Positions 22,438 through 35,312 of a DNA stretch of 64,000 nt are shown in pieces (position 1 is the stretch's first letter; each line of letters begins with the position of its first letter). The notes beneath the pieces are model-generated. The model saw only the letters and a list, made by a program, of their open reading frames with translations. It was not told the DNA's origin and ran no database searches. Source of the stretch: Emydura subglobosa (Eukaryota; Chordata; Testudines; Chelidae); contig ML679959.1 in NCBI GenBank assembly GCA_007922225.1, positions 20,717,230 to 20,781,229 of the forward strand, in the 5' to 3' direction. Position numbers and translations under genes: made by a program.

Positions 22438-22692
22438 ACAGATTCTGCCTGCCATTCTTAGTCACATTGAGTAGTGTCTGTCTTCCTTCCCAAAAACCTC
22501 ACTGATTTCAAGGAGGCTCTGCTTAACATACAACAGTAATAAATATGAGCAAGGGTGACAGAAACCGGCCCTTAATTATTTCATAAGTTAGACTGCGTGT
22601 TGACTTAACTGTGCAGGTTTTTTAATGAAGACTTGAGTGGAGTTACTCCTGACTAACCACCAGTGTAAGAGAGACAGGGATCAGATTAGGAA
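22438..22692. repeat. Split or rearranged miniature-element fragments
   Basis: 'aacagattctgcctgccatt' then 'cttagtcacattgagtagtg' (22439-22480) and, further on, 'tgagtggagttactcctgac' and 'gtgtaagagagacagggatc' (22635-22684) resemble the two arms of a 'cagattctgcc...gagtagt' palindromic family, separated by unrelated sequence. Confidence 0.35.
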
Positions 22693-23094
22693 GCAGATAC
22701 TGTAAACTGAGTAACACAGGGCTAGGTTGCTTTTTATCCTCTGCTACAGCAGTATGCAGAGTCCATAAAAAAGCCTCAGAGCCAGCCATAGAAAATTCCC
22801 CCCAGTGCAGGCATTGTGTAGGGCAGCCGTATGCTGCCCTATAAGGCCCCCAGAAATCCCTGGTAAAGGGGTGTGTATAGTAGAACAAGTCTGGAATTTT
22901 TCCACAAAACAGGTTTCAGGGGGCGGGGGTTGTTTTAGGGTTGGGGGCATTGCTAGAAAATACAGATTTGTCAAAATAAAATCTTTCTGGCAGGAGAAGT
23001 TCAGTTTCAACACAACTTTCATCAGGAAAGTTTCTCTAGTTCCAGATGAAGTGGAGTTTCTGGTCGGAGAGAGACCAAGCCTCTTTGCCCCAGC

Positions 23095-23270
23095 ATAGCC
23101 AATAACACAGTTAGTAAGGCACGCGCCTGGGATGTGGGCAACTCAAGTTCAAGTTCATGCTCTAAATCAGGCAGATCAAGGACTTGACCACAGGGCTCCC
23201 TCATCTCAGGCGCATGCCCTAAGCACCAGCCCAATGGCTATTCCGGGATGAGGGTCTCGCTCTTGTTTTT
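23095..23270. mobile_element. Head-to-head tRNA-like palindrome
   Basis: The left arm runs 'ttagtaaggcacgcgcctgg' and 'gatgtgggcaactcaagttc' then 'aagttcatgctct'. The right arm is its imperfect reverse complement ('gatcaaggacttgaccacag' then 'ggctccctcatctcaggcgc' and 'atgccctaagcacc'). Each arm resembles a tRNA with an A-box-like 'agtaaggcacgcgcctgg' and a B-box-like 'ttcaagttc' or, on the right arm, 'gtcaagtcc'. No polymerase or transposase frame is present. It seems to be a non-autonomous repeat built from two facing tRNA-like units. Confidence 0.6.
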
Positions 23271-25510
23271 TCATGGAAGTATTTGAAAGATCTCAGTTGC
23301 ATCCTGATGAGGAACAGGAATTTGTTTGAAATCTTGAAAAATTTTATGAGATGGAAAAAGAGCGTCCTGCACCATTCTAGTACATAGCTTTATGTGTGTT
23401 CTCAGAGGCAAGCCACTGCCCATAGGGCTGCTGTAACTCCGGACAGCTCCGCCGTCTGCCTAAGTTACACAAGCGATTTTGACCACCGAGTAGCCTGGAA
23501 TTGGAGGGTACAGAGATGGCATAAAGCTGCCTTTGCCCTCTCTCTCCCCAGACTCAGAGCGTTGTGTTGCACTTCCTGGAGGCCCAGCACAAAACTGTAA
23601 AGTACCATTTTTACATAATCAATTTTAAGAAGAGGGTCTCGTTATAACAATCCTTGAAAGAGAATTGCCTTTAACGCCACATGAAATCAAAATGGCCAGT
23701 AATCCTGTAGGGATATTCCTTCAGGTGCTTTCTTTAGACCTAGCATACTTAAATGGCTTTTCTTACTGATGTTCTCAATTGCATCCAACTTCCAGAGCAA
23801 AATTAAGTTATCTTAGAGACAAGCAGCCAAGGTATCAACAGCCAGCAGCACATTTGGGCATTTTTCAGATCTATTCTGTGTCTTATTTGTATAACTATGC
23901 GAGGGACAAATGTGTCAGTTTCATGTCTGTTTCGGTTGGCAAGGCTTGCACTGATTTTTTTTTTAAACTCAGTAAGAGACTTCAGGTGCCTTTCCAATTA
24001 CACACTGCCGCTGAGCAGCCAAGCCATCTAACCAGAAACAGTGGAAAGCTGCAGCCCCATCACTCTAATAAGCGAATCGGCTCCAAGAAGAGGCTGATAC
24101 AATGCGTGTGTGTGAGGGCATGTTCCTTCTTTGCCTATCCCTGGTTCTATCCTGTGGTCACAAAGTCAGCTTTTCCCAAAGAGAATTTGACGCTCCCAAA
24201 CAAACCGCAGCAGGCAGTGTAAAATGCTGTTCACTAAATATCTCACATAGTAGTTATTCCACTGTCTGTGTCAGCACTTAGCATAAGCAAACTAAGCAAT
24301 TGCTTAGGGCCCAAGCAGCTCAAGGAGGGCCCTATTAATTACTAGCATGTGCTGTGTAGGGGGCGGGGATTATTCCTGTTTAAGGCCCCCAATGGGCTAG
24401 CACCCTCAATGGCCTCTCATTCTTGATCTGGTTTCTCCTGGTTCAAAGTTTCACACAACTGTTAAATCAATAACTCCATCAATTGGATATCTTTCCCTAT
24501 AGTCATTTATTTTGGAACCTATTCTGTGTATCAGCCAGTCTTCTTACCTGTACAGTAGAGTGCATTTGACATCCCTGGTTATTACCTAATTTAGACCATG
24601 AAAATCTATTCTGGTTAGCTTCCAGTACACAAAGCCTCACCCAGCCAAGGATACCTTTTTGAGAGGGTCAAAAGGCAAATTTCCCAAGGCTGCTATTTAA
24701 GTTAGATCACAGAAACTTAGTACAAGGATTTTCCACAGATCTGTACTGTATATGAATGCCACCTCTTAGGGTCATACATTTTTTAATTCCTGAGCAGCTA
24801 TCTGAGTCGCATTAGAAGACACTCAGAGCTAACATCTTCAGTTACAAAACTGCACAGCACAGTGTCCTGTGCATCTCCTCAGCTTACAAATTTGAATCTC
24901 AGTTCCAACATTTAATTGGGCCTGTCAAGAATCAAGCACTATGGCTATTTGCTGAGTGAGGCAACAGGCTGAGCCTTCCATGCAGTCAAATGAGTTGAAG
25001 TCACCTGTGGGACGGGCACTCTTATTTGCCACACTGGCTTAAATCGCACCTTTCCACTCTCACCTCTGGGCTTCTTCCAAAATCAGGTTAATTTGGAATT
25101 GAAAATATTAAGTCTACTGTAAAGTGGAGGAGGGACCTCCCTCAGGCTATTTGTTCATTACTCAAAAGTGGACCCAAAAAACCTATTCAAACTTATAGTA
25201 TAATACTTGGTGAATTTTCTGTGTCGTCACAGGATTTCACTTAGAAAAGTAAAAATAAATTGCACGTGGCTTATGCGTTTAGACAATTCTTCTAGTTCTG
25301 GGATCACAAAACTTTTGTATGGCAAATTCAAAGGCATTGCTGGGCTCAGAGCAAGGGGCAGAGAGGATGAGAGTCGAAAGGTGGTGATGGTGTCAGTCAC
25401 AGGAGAGCTACCGGTTAAATGGAATGTTATGCTCTAAACGAAATTATTTCAAGTCTATTTGTGAAACACATTTTTTAAAGTGAACAGCTTCAATGTGGCA
25501 TGCGGATTTG
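23271..25510. other. Mostly unannotated stretch
   Basis: No gene is recognised. A 147-codon plus-strand frame at 23779-24222 has no domain. 'gcaaactaagcaattgctta' followed by 'gggccc' at about 24287-24312 looks like an end of an old dispersed repeat ('taagcaattgcctagggc' type), but the rest is not defined. Confidence 0.4.
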
Positions 25511-25540
25511 GGTTTTTTTGTTTGTTTGTTTGTTTGCTGT
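25511..25540 (+). repeat. (TTTG)n simple repeat
   Basis: A T run is followed by four to five GTTT units, 'tttttttgtttgtttgtttg'. Confidence 0.95.
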
Positions 25541-28500
25541 TGATAAATTGCACCCCTGGAAACTCAACACAAGCTTGACATGTTTTTAGTAGTTAAAAAA
25601 ATCCAGTTATTTTAAAGCAGTAGAAAGTTATTTACTTATTTACTGTACAGGAAGGCTCTGTATTTTCAGACACTGTTTTTGCAGAAAGCCTACACATCTC
25701 TCAGAACAGACCCCCAGTGACCAATTCAGCTACAGGGAAGTTTTAATACAAACTGCAAGGAACTGGTGCCTTGGGTGTTTAATAAGTTGGTAGGAACATT
25801 TATGTATCAGAGTTACTGAACAAGATCAGGAAAGACCATCTCACAAGGGACCAAGGGGGGCAGCAAAAGCATAAAGTAGGCCAGCTCCACTCCCACTCTT
25901 CCAAGCATCGTCATATCAAAGGCTGCTGCTCAGTCAGGAAAGGAAACATTTGGGCAGCGACTTGATTGCCAGCAGAAAAAGTCCAGCTGTGGGGATGAGC
26001 TAGAGAAGTGCATCACTTAGCATGGAAGCTCTGGTAGAGCAAGGGTCATATGCATCCAATGGAAACGTTATAAGCCTATGAAGCTGAAAACACAAATGGG
26101 GAGAAGACTGAAAATACAAGTGTCTTTAATGATACAGAGAAGAAGCTGAAAGGGATGTGATATTAGGCCATGGGAACAGCTGCAGCAACATCTCTGGTTT
26201 GCTCTTCAAGCGTTCCGGTGCTTTTTGGAGCGTTCTGAAAGAATGGCAGGTGAGGAAAGAGAAGGGAAAAGTTTCCTGTAACCACATGCCATTTTGCTTA
26301 CTTTAGATTATGTATCATACGCCTTATATGAACGATGGCTATTGGAGGATCTCCCTTAGCTCAAAGCCTGTGTTCAAAGAAGCAGGGTCTGAAGTTCAGC
26401 AGGACCACAGCGGGCATCATAGCAACCACTGTGAAGTCCTATACAGATATTTATACTTCAAATCATTACCATGGCATCTGAGTTAACCTCTCCAGAAAAA
26501 ACATTCCAATTGCCCGGTGCCAATGGCAAAGCATCACCGAAAGTAACTTTCTTCTAACACTAAACGTCTAGCTTTACTAGAGTAAGGAAGAACAGGATGA
26601 TCCCTAAAGCTACTTTTGGGTCTCTTTACTTACATACACATACACACATTGCGGTTTTCTGGAACAGTTTTTAAAGAAACAGTACATATATCCAAAGAGG
26701 TTTCTGTCTTTCCCCACCCTGAGACTGGGCACCCTTTTCTTTCCCATAATGGCTTGGAGGTTATGGTTACTTAATATAAAGTAAGACAGTGGGAAGTTAT
26801 GGCAAAATGTGAGCATTAAAATGATAGTGCTTCATGACAAAAGTTCCTGAGGCTCACAGTAGAGACGGCTTCAGTAACTAATATCTTTACTTACAGTAAA
26901 GATACAGACTCACAGTAGCTTTAACTCCCCATAATGGTGCAGACTTTTCTTCCTCCCTCCTTCGCTGTTCATAAGGATCATTTTATATTGCTTACTTGGA
27001 AAACAGTTGAGAAATTATATGTAATAAATATTTCCCTAAATTGTCCTGGCAGACTCGATACCTTCCTTTAAAATATATTGTTCCCAGTTTACTTATTACT
27101 TTGTGCTGGGACTCGCCCATTAAAAAGAAATATTGCTTGAGAATCCACTCCTCATTTAAACAAATGCTATTAAACCAGAATGAGAAGATACTAGGGAAGC
27201 TACCAAAAGGGTTCCATAGCTGCACTAAATCAAAGCTAATGGCTTGAGATAAAGAAACTGTGGAGTTGTTCTTCAGTTCTTTGTCACTATTAATATTTTA
27301 AGTTACAACTCTTTGCTAGATTTTTTTTTTGCCAGAATTTTCATGGAGCCACCCTAGGGAACAGCTTACTCCTTCATTCTTTATGTTTGACTGTAGCTTC
27401 CAAATTAAATGCCTCCAGTTCCTGACATTTAATGGGTTTGGAATACTTCTCTCTTTGCATTCAATTTTTCATCTGAATACCTTGTTAATTACAACCAAGC
27501 AACATGCCAACTGCAAGTATAGTTTTACCATGAATATGTAGCCTGGTAAACTAATTAGGACAACATGGAGTGCTTCACAGAGAGTAATAAAGTCAGGAAG
27601 CTGTTATTGGTAAACCAGAAATTATTTCCTGACCTTTATTTTTTCCATAGCACATAGTTTCCATCTCTCTGGCCCCACATTCATCTCTCAAATGCATCTG
27701 GAGTGACTGTCCTCATGACTCTCTCCCCGCCCCTCCGCAATAATCAGGAATTCTCTTCAGAATATCTCTTTTGAAGCTATTTTTTTGGAAAATTAGATAA
27801 GCCATTTTGTGTACCTCTGAAGGCTGAATTTCTCAAAGACAAGTGAAACTTCTGTCCCATGTATGGCTGTACTCGGGCGGTTGAAATGATGAAAAAATGA
27901 GTTTGATTTATTCAGTAATTGCTGGGAACAATTCACCCAATAAGTTCTTTGCCAAATTACGAAGATATGAATTTGCAATAAAAAGTTACACAATAAGTGT
28001 CAAATCCATCTGATAAATTATTCACTGGGAATAATTTGCCAATTGTCATGCATCACCTACCTGCAATTGGCAGCTCAAATCCTCATGGGGCTTATGAGAA
28101 GGTGGGGGTACTTTTGCAAAAATAAAGGCTTCTGCAAACATTCCTACCACATCTGAGTCAGCCCAGCAGCCATTCCCGCCACACCCCAGGTAAGAAGTTA
28201 ATAGTTTCACTTAACTGGCATACGGAAAAAAGAGGAAAATAAAGAAACGTCAGTGCGGAGAGGAGCAGAGAATTTTGTTTAGAACAGATGAGTTCTTTTA
28301 AGTTGTTAATGGTTTAGAAGGAGAAAAGAAGAGAAATGGTCTCCATGAAGTGGACTCATGAGCGTGAGGGGAAGGACAGATAATTGTACAGGGGGTCTGA
28401 GCTCAGAGGGACCCCAAAAACATCTGTAATGTCTCTATAAATAAAGTGAAATGGAACGGGTGGGGTCCCAGTAAACATGATGTACCGGGGCCCCAGATTT

Positions 28501-28670
28501 CTCTCCAATGGCCTGGTGGAAGTGGATTCTCTCACTATGAGATCCAGCAAGCCTGCTGACTAATGCAATGAGAGAGAGAAGTAGTATACTCCCCTCTACC
28601 CATTATGTAATGTGGGGACAGCTGTCCTGGAGATTACTGAAAGGTGGGTATGGCAAGGGATGCATCAAAA
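25541..28670. other. Mostly unannotated stretch of about 3 kb
   Basis: No gene and no confident repeat are seen. An ATACACACATACACACA-like patch lies at 26633-26648 and a T run at 27321-27330. Around 27955-28080 the sequence ('gccaattgtcatgcatcacc', then 'tacctgcaattggcagctca') is repeat-free and could be regulatory, but the evidence is weak. Confidence 0.4.
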
Positions 28671-28922
28671 GGCAACATAGTCCAGTGCACAGGGCACTAA
28701 CATGAGATACAGAAGACCTGAGTTCTATCCCAGCTCTGCCACTCATCTATTGTGTCTCCTTGGGCAAGTCACTTCACCTCTCCCACACCTTTACTACCCC
28801 CACCCTTTGTCTTGTCTAGTTAGACTTTAAGCCCTGTGGGCAGGAACTGATTGTGCAATACTTACCACCAAGGGGCTCCATCTTGGTTGTGATGTCTAGG
28901 TACTATTGAAAAATAAAGGATA
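28671..28922 (+). mobile_element. Full-length SINE (head, core and tail)
   Basis: The head contains 'catagtccagtgcacagggc' (A-box region) and 'cctgagttctatcccagctc' (B box 'gagttctatcc'). The core has 'ttgggcaagtcacttcacct'. The tail has 'actttaagccctgtgggcag' then 'gaactgattgtgcaat' and ends 'tattgaaaaataaagg'. Compared with the consensus in my memory, the 'ctgtaaaatgg' segment between core and tail is replaced by a C-rich stretch. This is the best copy here for defining the family's three parts. Confidence 0.8.
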
Positions 28923-31365
28923 AAAAGCTTATGTTTATGGTTTATGGTTTCTCTCGAGATTGTATGCACAACAGGGCAGGCACTGTCATTACTTCTGTGT
29001 CTTAAACCATGCCAAGAACACTAGACTGGGAGTGAGGGGAACAGAGAGCAAAAGATATAGGGAGTTATATCAGATCCCTCATGTCACACCAGTGCTGTTT
29101 GAAAAATAGAAGATCATCCTGGGAAATAGTTGGATCCTAACACTGCTTTTATGGGGAGGACATAATTTAACATGGGAATGGGACCCAACCTCTACTTCCC
29201 ACACTCCATTTAAGCACCAATTTCTTTATTTACTTGCTGCTATGATTCCAACGTTGCATATTTAGACTGATCCTTAGCCTACACTTGGACTGACTTACTT
29301 TCCAGGTTGTGAAAGCAGAAAGTGGGTGTGAATTCATTTACTATTGACTGACAGCAATTTAATGGAGTTATTGAAATGAAAGAGACAAAAGGGCCGTTTG
29401 AAACAAAATACGTTTCTAGAACTCGCAAAAATCGGCAGCTACCTACATTTTTGAACAAACACAAAACTCATTTTTAGAAGAAGGGCAAACTCTGGATGCC
29501 CCATAAGCTTCTGACATGTGAACAACAACATGGTGAATAAATTATTCAGTTCCAACTGCTTTTGAAATTAAGCAGCTCAGAACAGCTTAAAGCCTATTAT
29601 TTAGGTTCTAGTGTAAATCATTGAAGCATTTAACCAACATACTAATCTTCCTTTACTATGAGAACCTGAACTGACTCTTGAAAGCAAAATCAATGAACTA
29701 GATTTACCATAGGGATGAGTACCAAACTACAGCATAATCATGAGACAAGGAGGATTGGCACCATGCACATTATTGTCTTCTGTGGAAACAATAGTTTCCA
29801 CTTGCTTCAGAGCAAGCCCTCTCATGCGGAGTAAGCTACAATAACAGCTCTACAACTCCAGGAAGCTTCCTCCTCCCTGATTCTGTATTGATTTAGTGTT
29901 TTTAACGTGCAGTATTTATTCTAGGCAATACAAAAAGTACCATGTCTCATCACAGTTCACCATGGCATAACCAATGACCTGAAAAAAATTATTCGGCAGG
30001 GTGGGGAGGAGATGGAGCATTACTAGTGGAGTTGAGGAAGAGGGGTTGGTGATGAATCTGATAGGTAACTTAAGGATTTTTAACATTCCCATGGTAGAGA
30101 TCTGGGTGAAGGGGCAGTTCTCTACCACAACAGCTGCAAAGTACTTTCTAGTGAAACCTCTTCTGGCAGTTAAACCTTCTGATTAAACCAGGTTAGCTCA
30201 TCCAGTTTCTCACTATTAGGGTCTCCTTAATCTACTTGAAACATAAGATGGTCATGGTCAAGATGGTGTTTCTGGAGCTGTCTTAGTAGTAGCAAGGCAG
30301 ATAATTTATTGGCCTTGATAGCAATGACCATGAAGTGCTGTTGATATTTTCAGGGGATAGCATGGGCGGAAGGAAGTTGACTTAAAATGGTTCTAAGTCA
30401 CATCTGTCCCAAAGGAGAGCAAAAGGCAACCAGTCTTCCTCCCAAAAGGGTCATTCTTGTCATCCCTTTTGTTCAACATGTATGAAAAGTCATCATGAGA
30501 TGAAACATTACCCAGAGTATGTTGTGATCTCTCCTTTAGGGACGCCATGTGACTTAACACAGTAGAATTTGATAGTGGAGTCTGATATTTTCTTTGATGC
30601 TATCTTGTTTATTTTACAAGGAACGTACAAAGTCCTGCTTCTCCAAACACAGGAGGAAGCATAGCCAGGGATAGAGCAATTGATATCCCCTGGTTACAGA
30701 TATCAAAACAGAGCAAAGATAATAGCCAAGAATACAAATACAAAGTTGTGGGAGGGAAGATTTTTATACCCTTCCCTTATGTATTTTAAATTGTTTGATC
30801 TCTTTAATTTTTTCCTTCCCTGAGGTGCCTCAATAAATTAATCATAAAGTACTCTGTATACCGGGAACTCTATTTCGGGGTGGGGAGTAATTTAGTTAAT
30901 GGGGAATGCACTTTTTTTTTCTTTTTTTTTTTAAGAGCAAACATCCTGGTTGCTGATAATGTGTAGTATATAAACACCCCTTGAACTTTTAGGTTTCTTG
31001 AATTCTCCCTACTCTCCAACCTCCACTGTTCTTTATTAAAAAAGAAAAATCAACTCTTTTGAAGGAACAAGTGTTATTTCAAAGAGAAAAAGGTTGTCTC
31101 ATTGAAATGGATAAAGTGAGAAGGAAATGCTTGTTTCCTTTACATCTGGTAAAATACATCCTCTTCTTCTTGGATTAAGTTCACACCTGTGCAGAAAGCT
31201 AGCACAACTTCTAGGCACCACTCAAAGCAGGACTTAAATGATTCATAAGACTTAGGCTGATCATCTTCACAGAGGTGAAGTTCACCCCGGAGTCCACACT
31301 AGTATCTCTACACAGTGGGCCACACTTCCTCCCCATTAAATTATCACTCTCACACAGACACATTA
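28923..31365. other. Mostly unannotated stretch of about 2.4 kb
   Basis: No gene is recognised. A TTATGGTTTATGGTTT patch occurs at 28931-28949 and a T-rich run at 30911-30933. Small open frames near 29916-30186 overlap on both strands and are taken as chance. Confidence 0.4.
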
Positions 31366-31457
31366 GGTCTGATCCAGCTTCAGCACGTTCACTGCGAAGC
31401 ACACGAGTAATCTCATTGACCGAAGTGCGACTGGTCACGTGCTTAAAGTTAAGCATG
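31366..31457. repeat. Miniature-element fragment joined to a CR1 end
   Basis: 'ggtctgatccagcttcagca', 'cgagtaatctcattgaccga' and 'gtcacgtgcttaaagttaag' match the 'gatcctgca ... gtaatcccattgac ... cttaaagttaagca' palindromic family (compare 20800-20912). The right part runs directly into the CR1 fragment that follows. Confidence 0.5.
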
Positions 31458-31530
31458 GACTGATTAGTTGGGGTTGGTCCTGCTTTGAGCAAGTGATTGA
31501 ACTTCCAATCCTAATCTTCTATAATAGCTT
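31458..31530 (+). mobile_element. CR1 3' end, internally deleted
   Basis: 'gattagttggggttggtcct' then 'gctttgagcaagtgattgaa' followed by 'cttccaatcctaatcttcta' matches the CR1 terminal region seen at 44168-44256, but lacks the 'ctagatgacctcctgatgtc' segment in between. It is very short and 5'-truncated. Confidence 0.65.
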
Positions 31531-32501
31531 CTTGGCTTACAGTCCAAGTTTTTTTCAGCCAGCACCAGAAACTTCCTCTAGGCTTCTCCCAAGGTCACAC
31601 CAGGCTCACAAGCTACTGCTTGGCTTTCTTCCTGCCTCTGAGTATCTCTCAGTTTCTTGTCTGGTCCCCTAGATAGACTTTTTCCACACCCATAGACTCA
31701 CACTGACTTGACAGAACCATACCCAGAACTGCCTACGTGGTGCTAGTTTCTGGGCCGACTATTAGGTGGGGCTCCTTAACTCTCTTTCTTATAGCAATCT
31801 TAAATGAAGGGCATGTTCACGCATCACTTTCAATGAGTTTTTAATTCAACCCATAACAAGGTTTAACCTAGCTCATGACAGTACTCAAATATTGTGATGA
31901 CGAGCACTGGCTGCCAGTAAATACTAAGAGGCAATAGACAGGACTCTTCTGCAACCTAAGCAGCTAATTTACACTCACCCTCATTTATGACGCGGATAAG
32001 TTGAAACTCACAGTGCCGCCCCAAATTTGTCTCAGTGTATGCTACCTTTACAATGTCCTCATTCCTACCAATACTGCCTGGGGGCTGATATCTTATGGCA
32101 TGGTGCAATGTGCATGGGGCATACGGCATGGTCCATGATGCAGGTCTCTCAACGTGTAACAAACACCTGGTACCCTGCCTCCAAAGCACATCTTCTGAAG
32201 ACCTGCTTACATCAACAGACAAGAAACAAAAAAGACAAAAGATGAACTAGACGTATCAAACATGAGGAGCTCAACAATAGGCAGGAGTCCTCTCATTATT
32301 GTGAGATAAACTATGATGGGGCAATACACAAACAGGTGACATCTCATTTCGATAGAATTGCTTAGGAGCAACTAGCCTTCAGTTGAACAAGTGACTTCAC
32401 TGAAGACCATAGATCAGAAATTCTACTAGCCACTACATGCACATGCTCTATATGCATACACACAAACCTACTTCCTTCCCTGTTTGTTTGTTAGCTCTGT
32501 G
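31531..32501. other. Unannotated stretch
   Basis: No gene or repeat is recognised. The opposing frames at 31956-32245 have no motif. Confidence 0.4.
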
Positions 32502-32577
32502 ACCTTGGAAAGCTTGTCTCTTTCACCGGCTGAAGTTGGTCCAATAAAAGACATTGTCTCACCTTGTCTATCTGAAT
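32502..32577. repeat. Single arm of the foldback family at 55220-55393
   Basis: 'gaaagcttgtctctttcacc' then 'ggctgaagttggtccaataa' and 'aagacattgtctcacc' matches the right arm of the 55.2-kb foldback ('gaaagctggtctctttcacc', 'aacagaagttaatccaataa'). Only one arm is present, so this copy is truncated. Confidence 0.6.
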
Positions 32578-34910
32578 ATTAAAATAGTTTGGAAAAGGCT
32601 CAAGCTGCTTGTGCTCAGAGTCATCTGTCTTTAGTGGAGTGCATCTTATCAGAGGCTGCTAATAGCCTCTTCCAAAACTGATACACGGCAGATACAAAAA
32701 ACAGATGCCCTTGACCCCGCGAAATATATTCCAAAACGTGCCTGCCTGGCTGCAATAAAGAATTTTCAAAAGTGTCTTCTGTGTTTGAAGCCAAGTTTTG
32801 GGAGATAACTCAGAGGCAATGCAGCATTAGGCTCTGACAACGGCTTGCTGATGCACGGGACTTTCACCAGCCCCATTAGTAGCTGGAAGGTAGATTCAGG
32901 AAAAAAAATCTTCTTGCCATAGCATTTTCAAGTCTAAGAAGATCATCTTCGGCATTACTTTTCAAAAGGAGGAAACAGAGATTATCCTTACATATTTCAT
33001 TTGATCCCTGCAGCTCTTCCGTTTCAGCTATCATTATTGTCTGACTACAAAAAAAGAGCTGGTAAAACGACAGAGAATAGCAGATTTCTCTTCTGTTTTA
33101 TCCATGGTTGCCCTAAAACTAGAACCTTGTGAAGCTTCTGATGTTTACAGTGGTTCAAATCTACAGGCGTTTTCCTAATCAATGAGCACCTGGCACTGAA
33201 GAGCAGTACAGATCTCATCTGGCCTATGAAGTCGGAACAGTTCGTCTTTACTAACAGCAACCCCAGGTTCCTTCCATTCCACATTTTTGGCACCTCACCC
33301 ATTAACAAAGTCAGGCAGTCTGAGCCCTGGCATTTCTTTTACAGTGCCTAGTGGAGGCTGTATCACATCTGCAAGGGATGAATCTGTGATCAGCTAGAAA
33401 GCAGACAAACATCTTGCTCAGTTTCTTTTCTAAAGCTTGTGAACTGCATGTGTATTCAAAGGAAGAATCTGGCTCTTCTTAGTGTACGATTGCTATAGTA
33501 CTGTAACAGGATGGAAAGGAAACTGTGGAGATTTTCAACAAGAGGATTTAGACATCCTTTAGGTATAATGAAAGATGCATCTGGGTTCTTTGGACTCTCA
33601 CCCAAAACTTTCCTGGCATGGAAGTTCTATGACCCTAAGGGCACAAAATAATCTCTCAGTTGTGGTGTGCCAAGAAAGTTGCATTATGTGACTTCTGCAG
33701 AAGTGAATGGACTATGCAAATATATTCTAATGAACTGGCCTGTATGGACTATTGTTTGATGCTCTGCATAGAGTGAAGTTAAGTTTTAAAAAGGCATCTT
33801 TCACCATGGAATCTAGTCACCATGCTCAATTGTGTGTCATAAATCTTATACTGTTAGCAGCTAACAGAGGTTCTCCTTGACCTGCCTTCAAGGATTGTGG
33901 TTGTGGAGCACAGAGGATACAAGTTTCATCCTTGCTGTCACAGCGAAGTTCCAAATTCCCAAGGAGGACAACATTGTGACAACTGCAAAGGTACTGGAGG
34001 TTTACGGATTTGTTACACATACAGTAATTGCAGACATCATATATATGGTCTAGTCCATAATTTAACACATATACACTGTATGTGTAACTAAAAGAAAAAA
34101 CATTTATATTAACCATGTATATTTGGCTTTACATGTATAATCTCTTCAGATCTTGGGCCTCCAGCCTGTGATTTCTTTGTATTTTCCAAGAAAAGTTACT
34201 TCTGGTGACAGTAAAGCTGAAACACTCTTGTGTTGCCAACTGGAAGATCCATCTCAGAAGGCAGCAAATAGAACCTGGTGTGCTAGAATTTGTTCCATTA
34301 TTAGACTATTCATATTGGTAGGAAGAGCTTTATTCTCATTGGCTGTTAAAAAGACGCCTTTTTTTTTTTTTAGACTTTGAATCCAATGGGAGAAAGGGAA
34401 AAAAAACAATAAGCAATGTCGACAGTTGTCCTATAGCTTCAAAAGTGTCTGTCTCACCAAACAACATTTTCCTTCCTAAGAGTTTTGATAGAAACATTCA
34501 CATTGCAATTAAAGAGATCCATCTGTTTCTTCAGTCCTGGGTCAATGAAAATTCTTGGAATTCAATTTAATCTTACAAGGTGCAGTTTATTATATAAACT
34601 CAAATAAAATAACTAAAAAACACCGTCTTTTGGCAGAAAACTCTAAAAGGTTTGTTTAGAGTTCCTAGTAAGGGAGATGTTATCAACACTCTCACCAACA
34701 TCAGCTTGGTGAAGGCATATTTGTCTGTATGAAACAGAAATCAAAGATATGCAACTGGGAACCAACAAAAATATTTGAGAGAAATCACAGAAGTGCAACA
34801 AGTGGCACGTCAGAAGAGCTTTCTAAAAGTTGACATACTATCAAAACATGCAGATCTCTAGAATCTGAATCTGTTACTGTGGAGATGACACACTGATATG
34901 GTGTTTTCTT
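32578..34910. other. Mostly unannotated stretch of about 2.3 kb
   Basis: No gene or repeat is recognised. A T run occurs at 34361-34371. Frames of 60-96 codons at 33826-34380 have no motif. Confidence 0.4.
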
Positions 34911-35010
34911 GGGATCAGATTTTCAAAAGAGCATGCTGAAGTCTTCTCAAAATCTGTTCCCCTACGTCAAAATAGGATCTGCTTGTGGAGCTCTTTTGAA
35001 AATCTGGCCC
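34911..35010. mobile_element. Foldback miniature element, 100 bp, well preserved
   Basis: The left end is 'gggatcagattttcaaaaga'. The right end, reverse-complemented, is 'gggccagattttcaaaagag'. They share an exact 17-bp 'cagattttcaaaagagc'. The centre is non-coding. This is the clearest copy of the GATTTTCA family in the window. The downstream 'gctgaacaattcaaaatcca' followed by 'gccctgagctctttaaaa' (35026-35063) may be a decayed second copy. Confidence 0.75.
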
Positions 35011-35312
35011 TATTTGTGGACGCTGAACAATTCAAAATCCAGCCCTGAGCTCTTTAAAAAGCTGGATCTCAGTGCAAAGGTCAGCCAAAAAAGATAGCAG
35101 CACTGTAGTTCTGTTGAATCTGAGATAATAAAGACGTACAGGTCAAATGGTACTCATCATCCAGCACTCCATAAATCACTTAAACAAAAATAACAGTTTA
35201 AAACTGTGGAATCCATTTATATTGGCAACGTTTTCAAGTTTTAAAATCAGATCTGTCTGAATGCTTGCCCTAGTGTGAGAACATTGGAGTTTCACATTAA
35301 ATAAATGACTAT

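Noticed and set aside
23779..24222. 147-codon plus-strand open frame
   Set aside because: No motif, and an opposing frame covers part of it.
24287..24420. Possible end of another dispersed repeat ('taagcaattgcttagggccc')
   Set aside because: Only one end-like word is recognisable, and the boundaries and family are not supportable.
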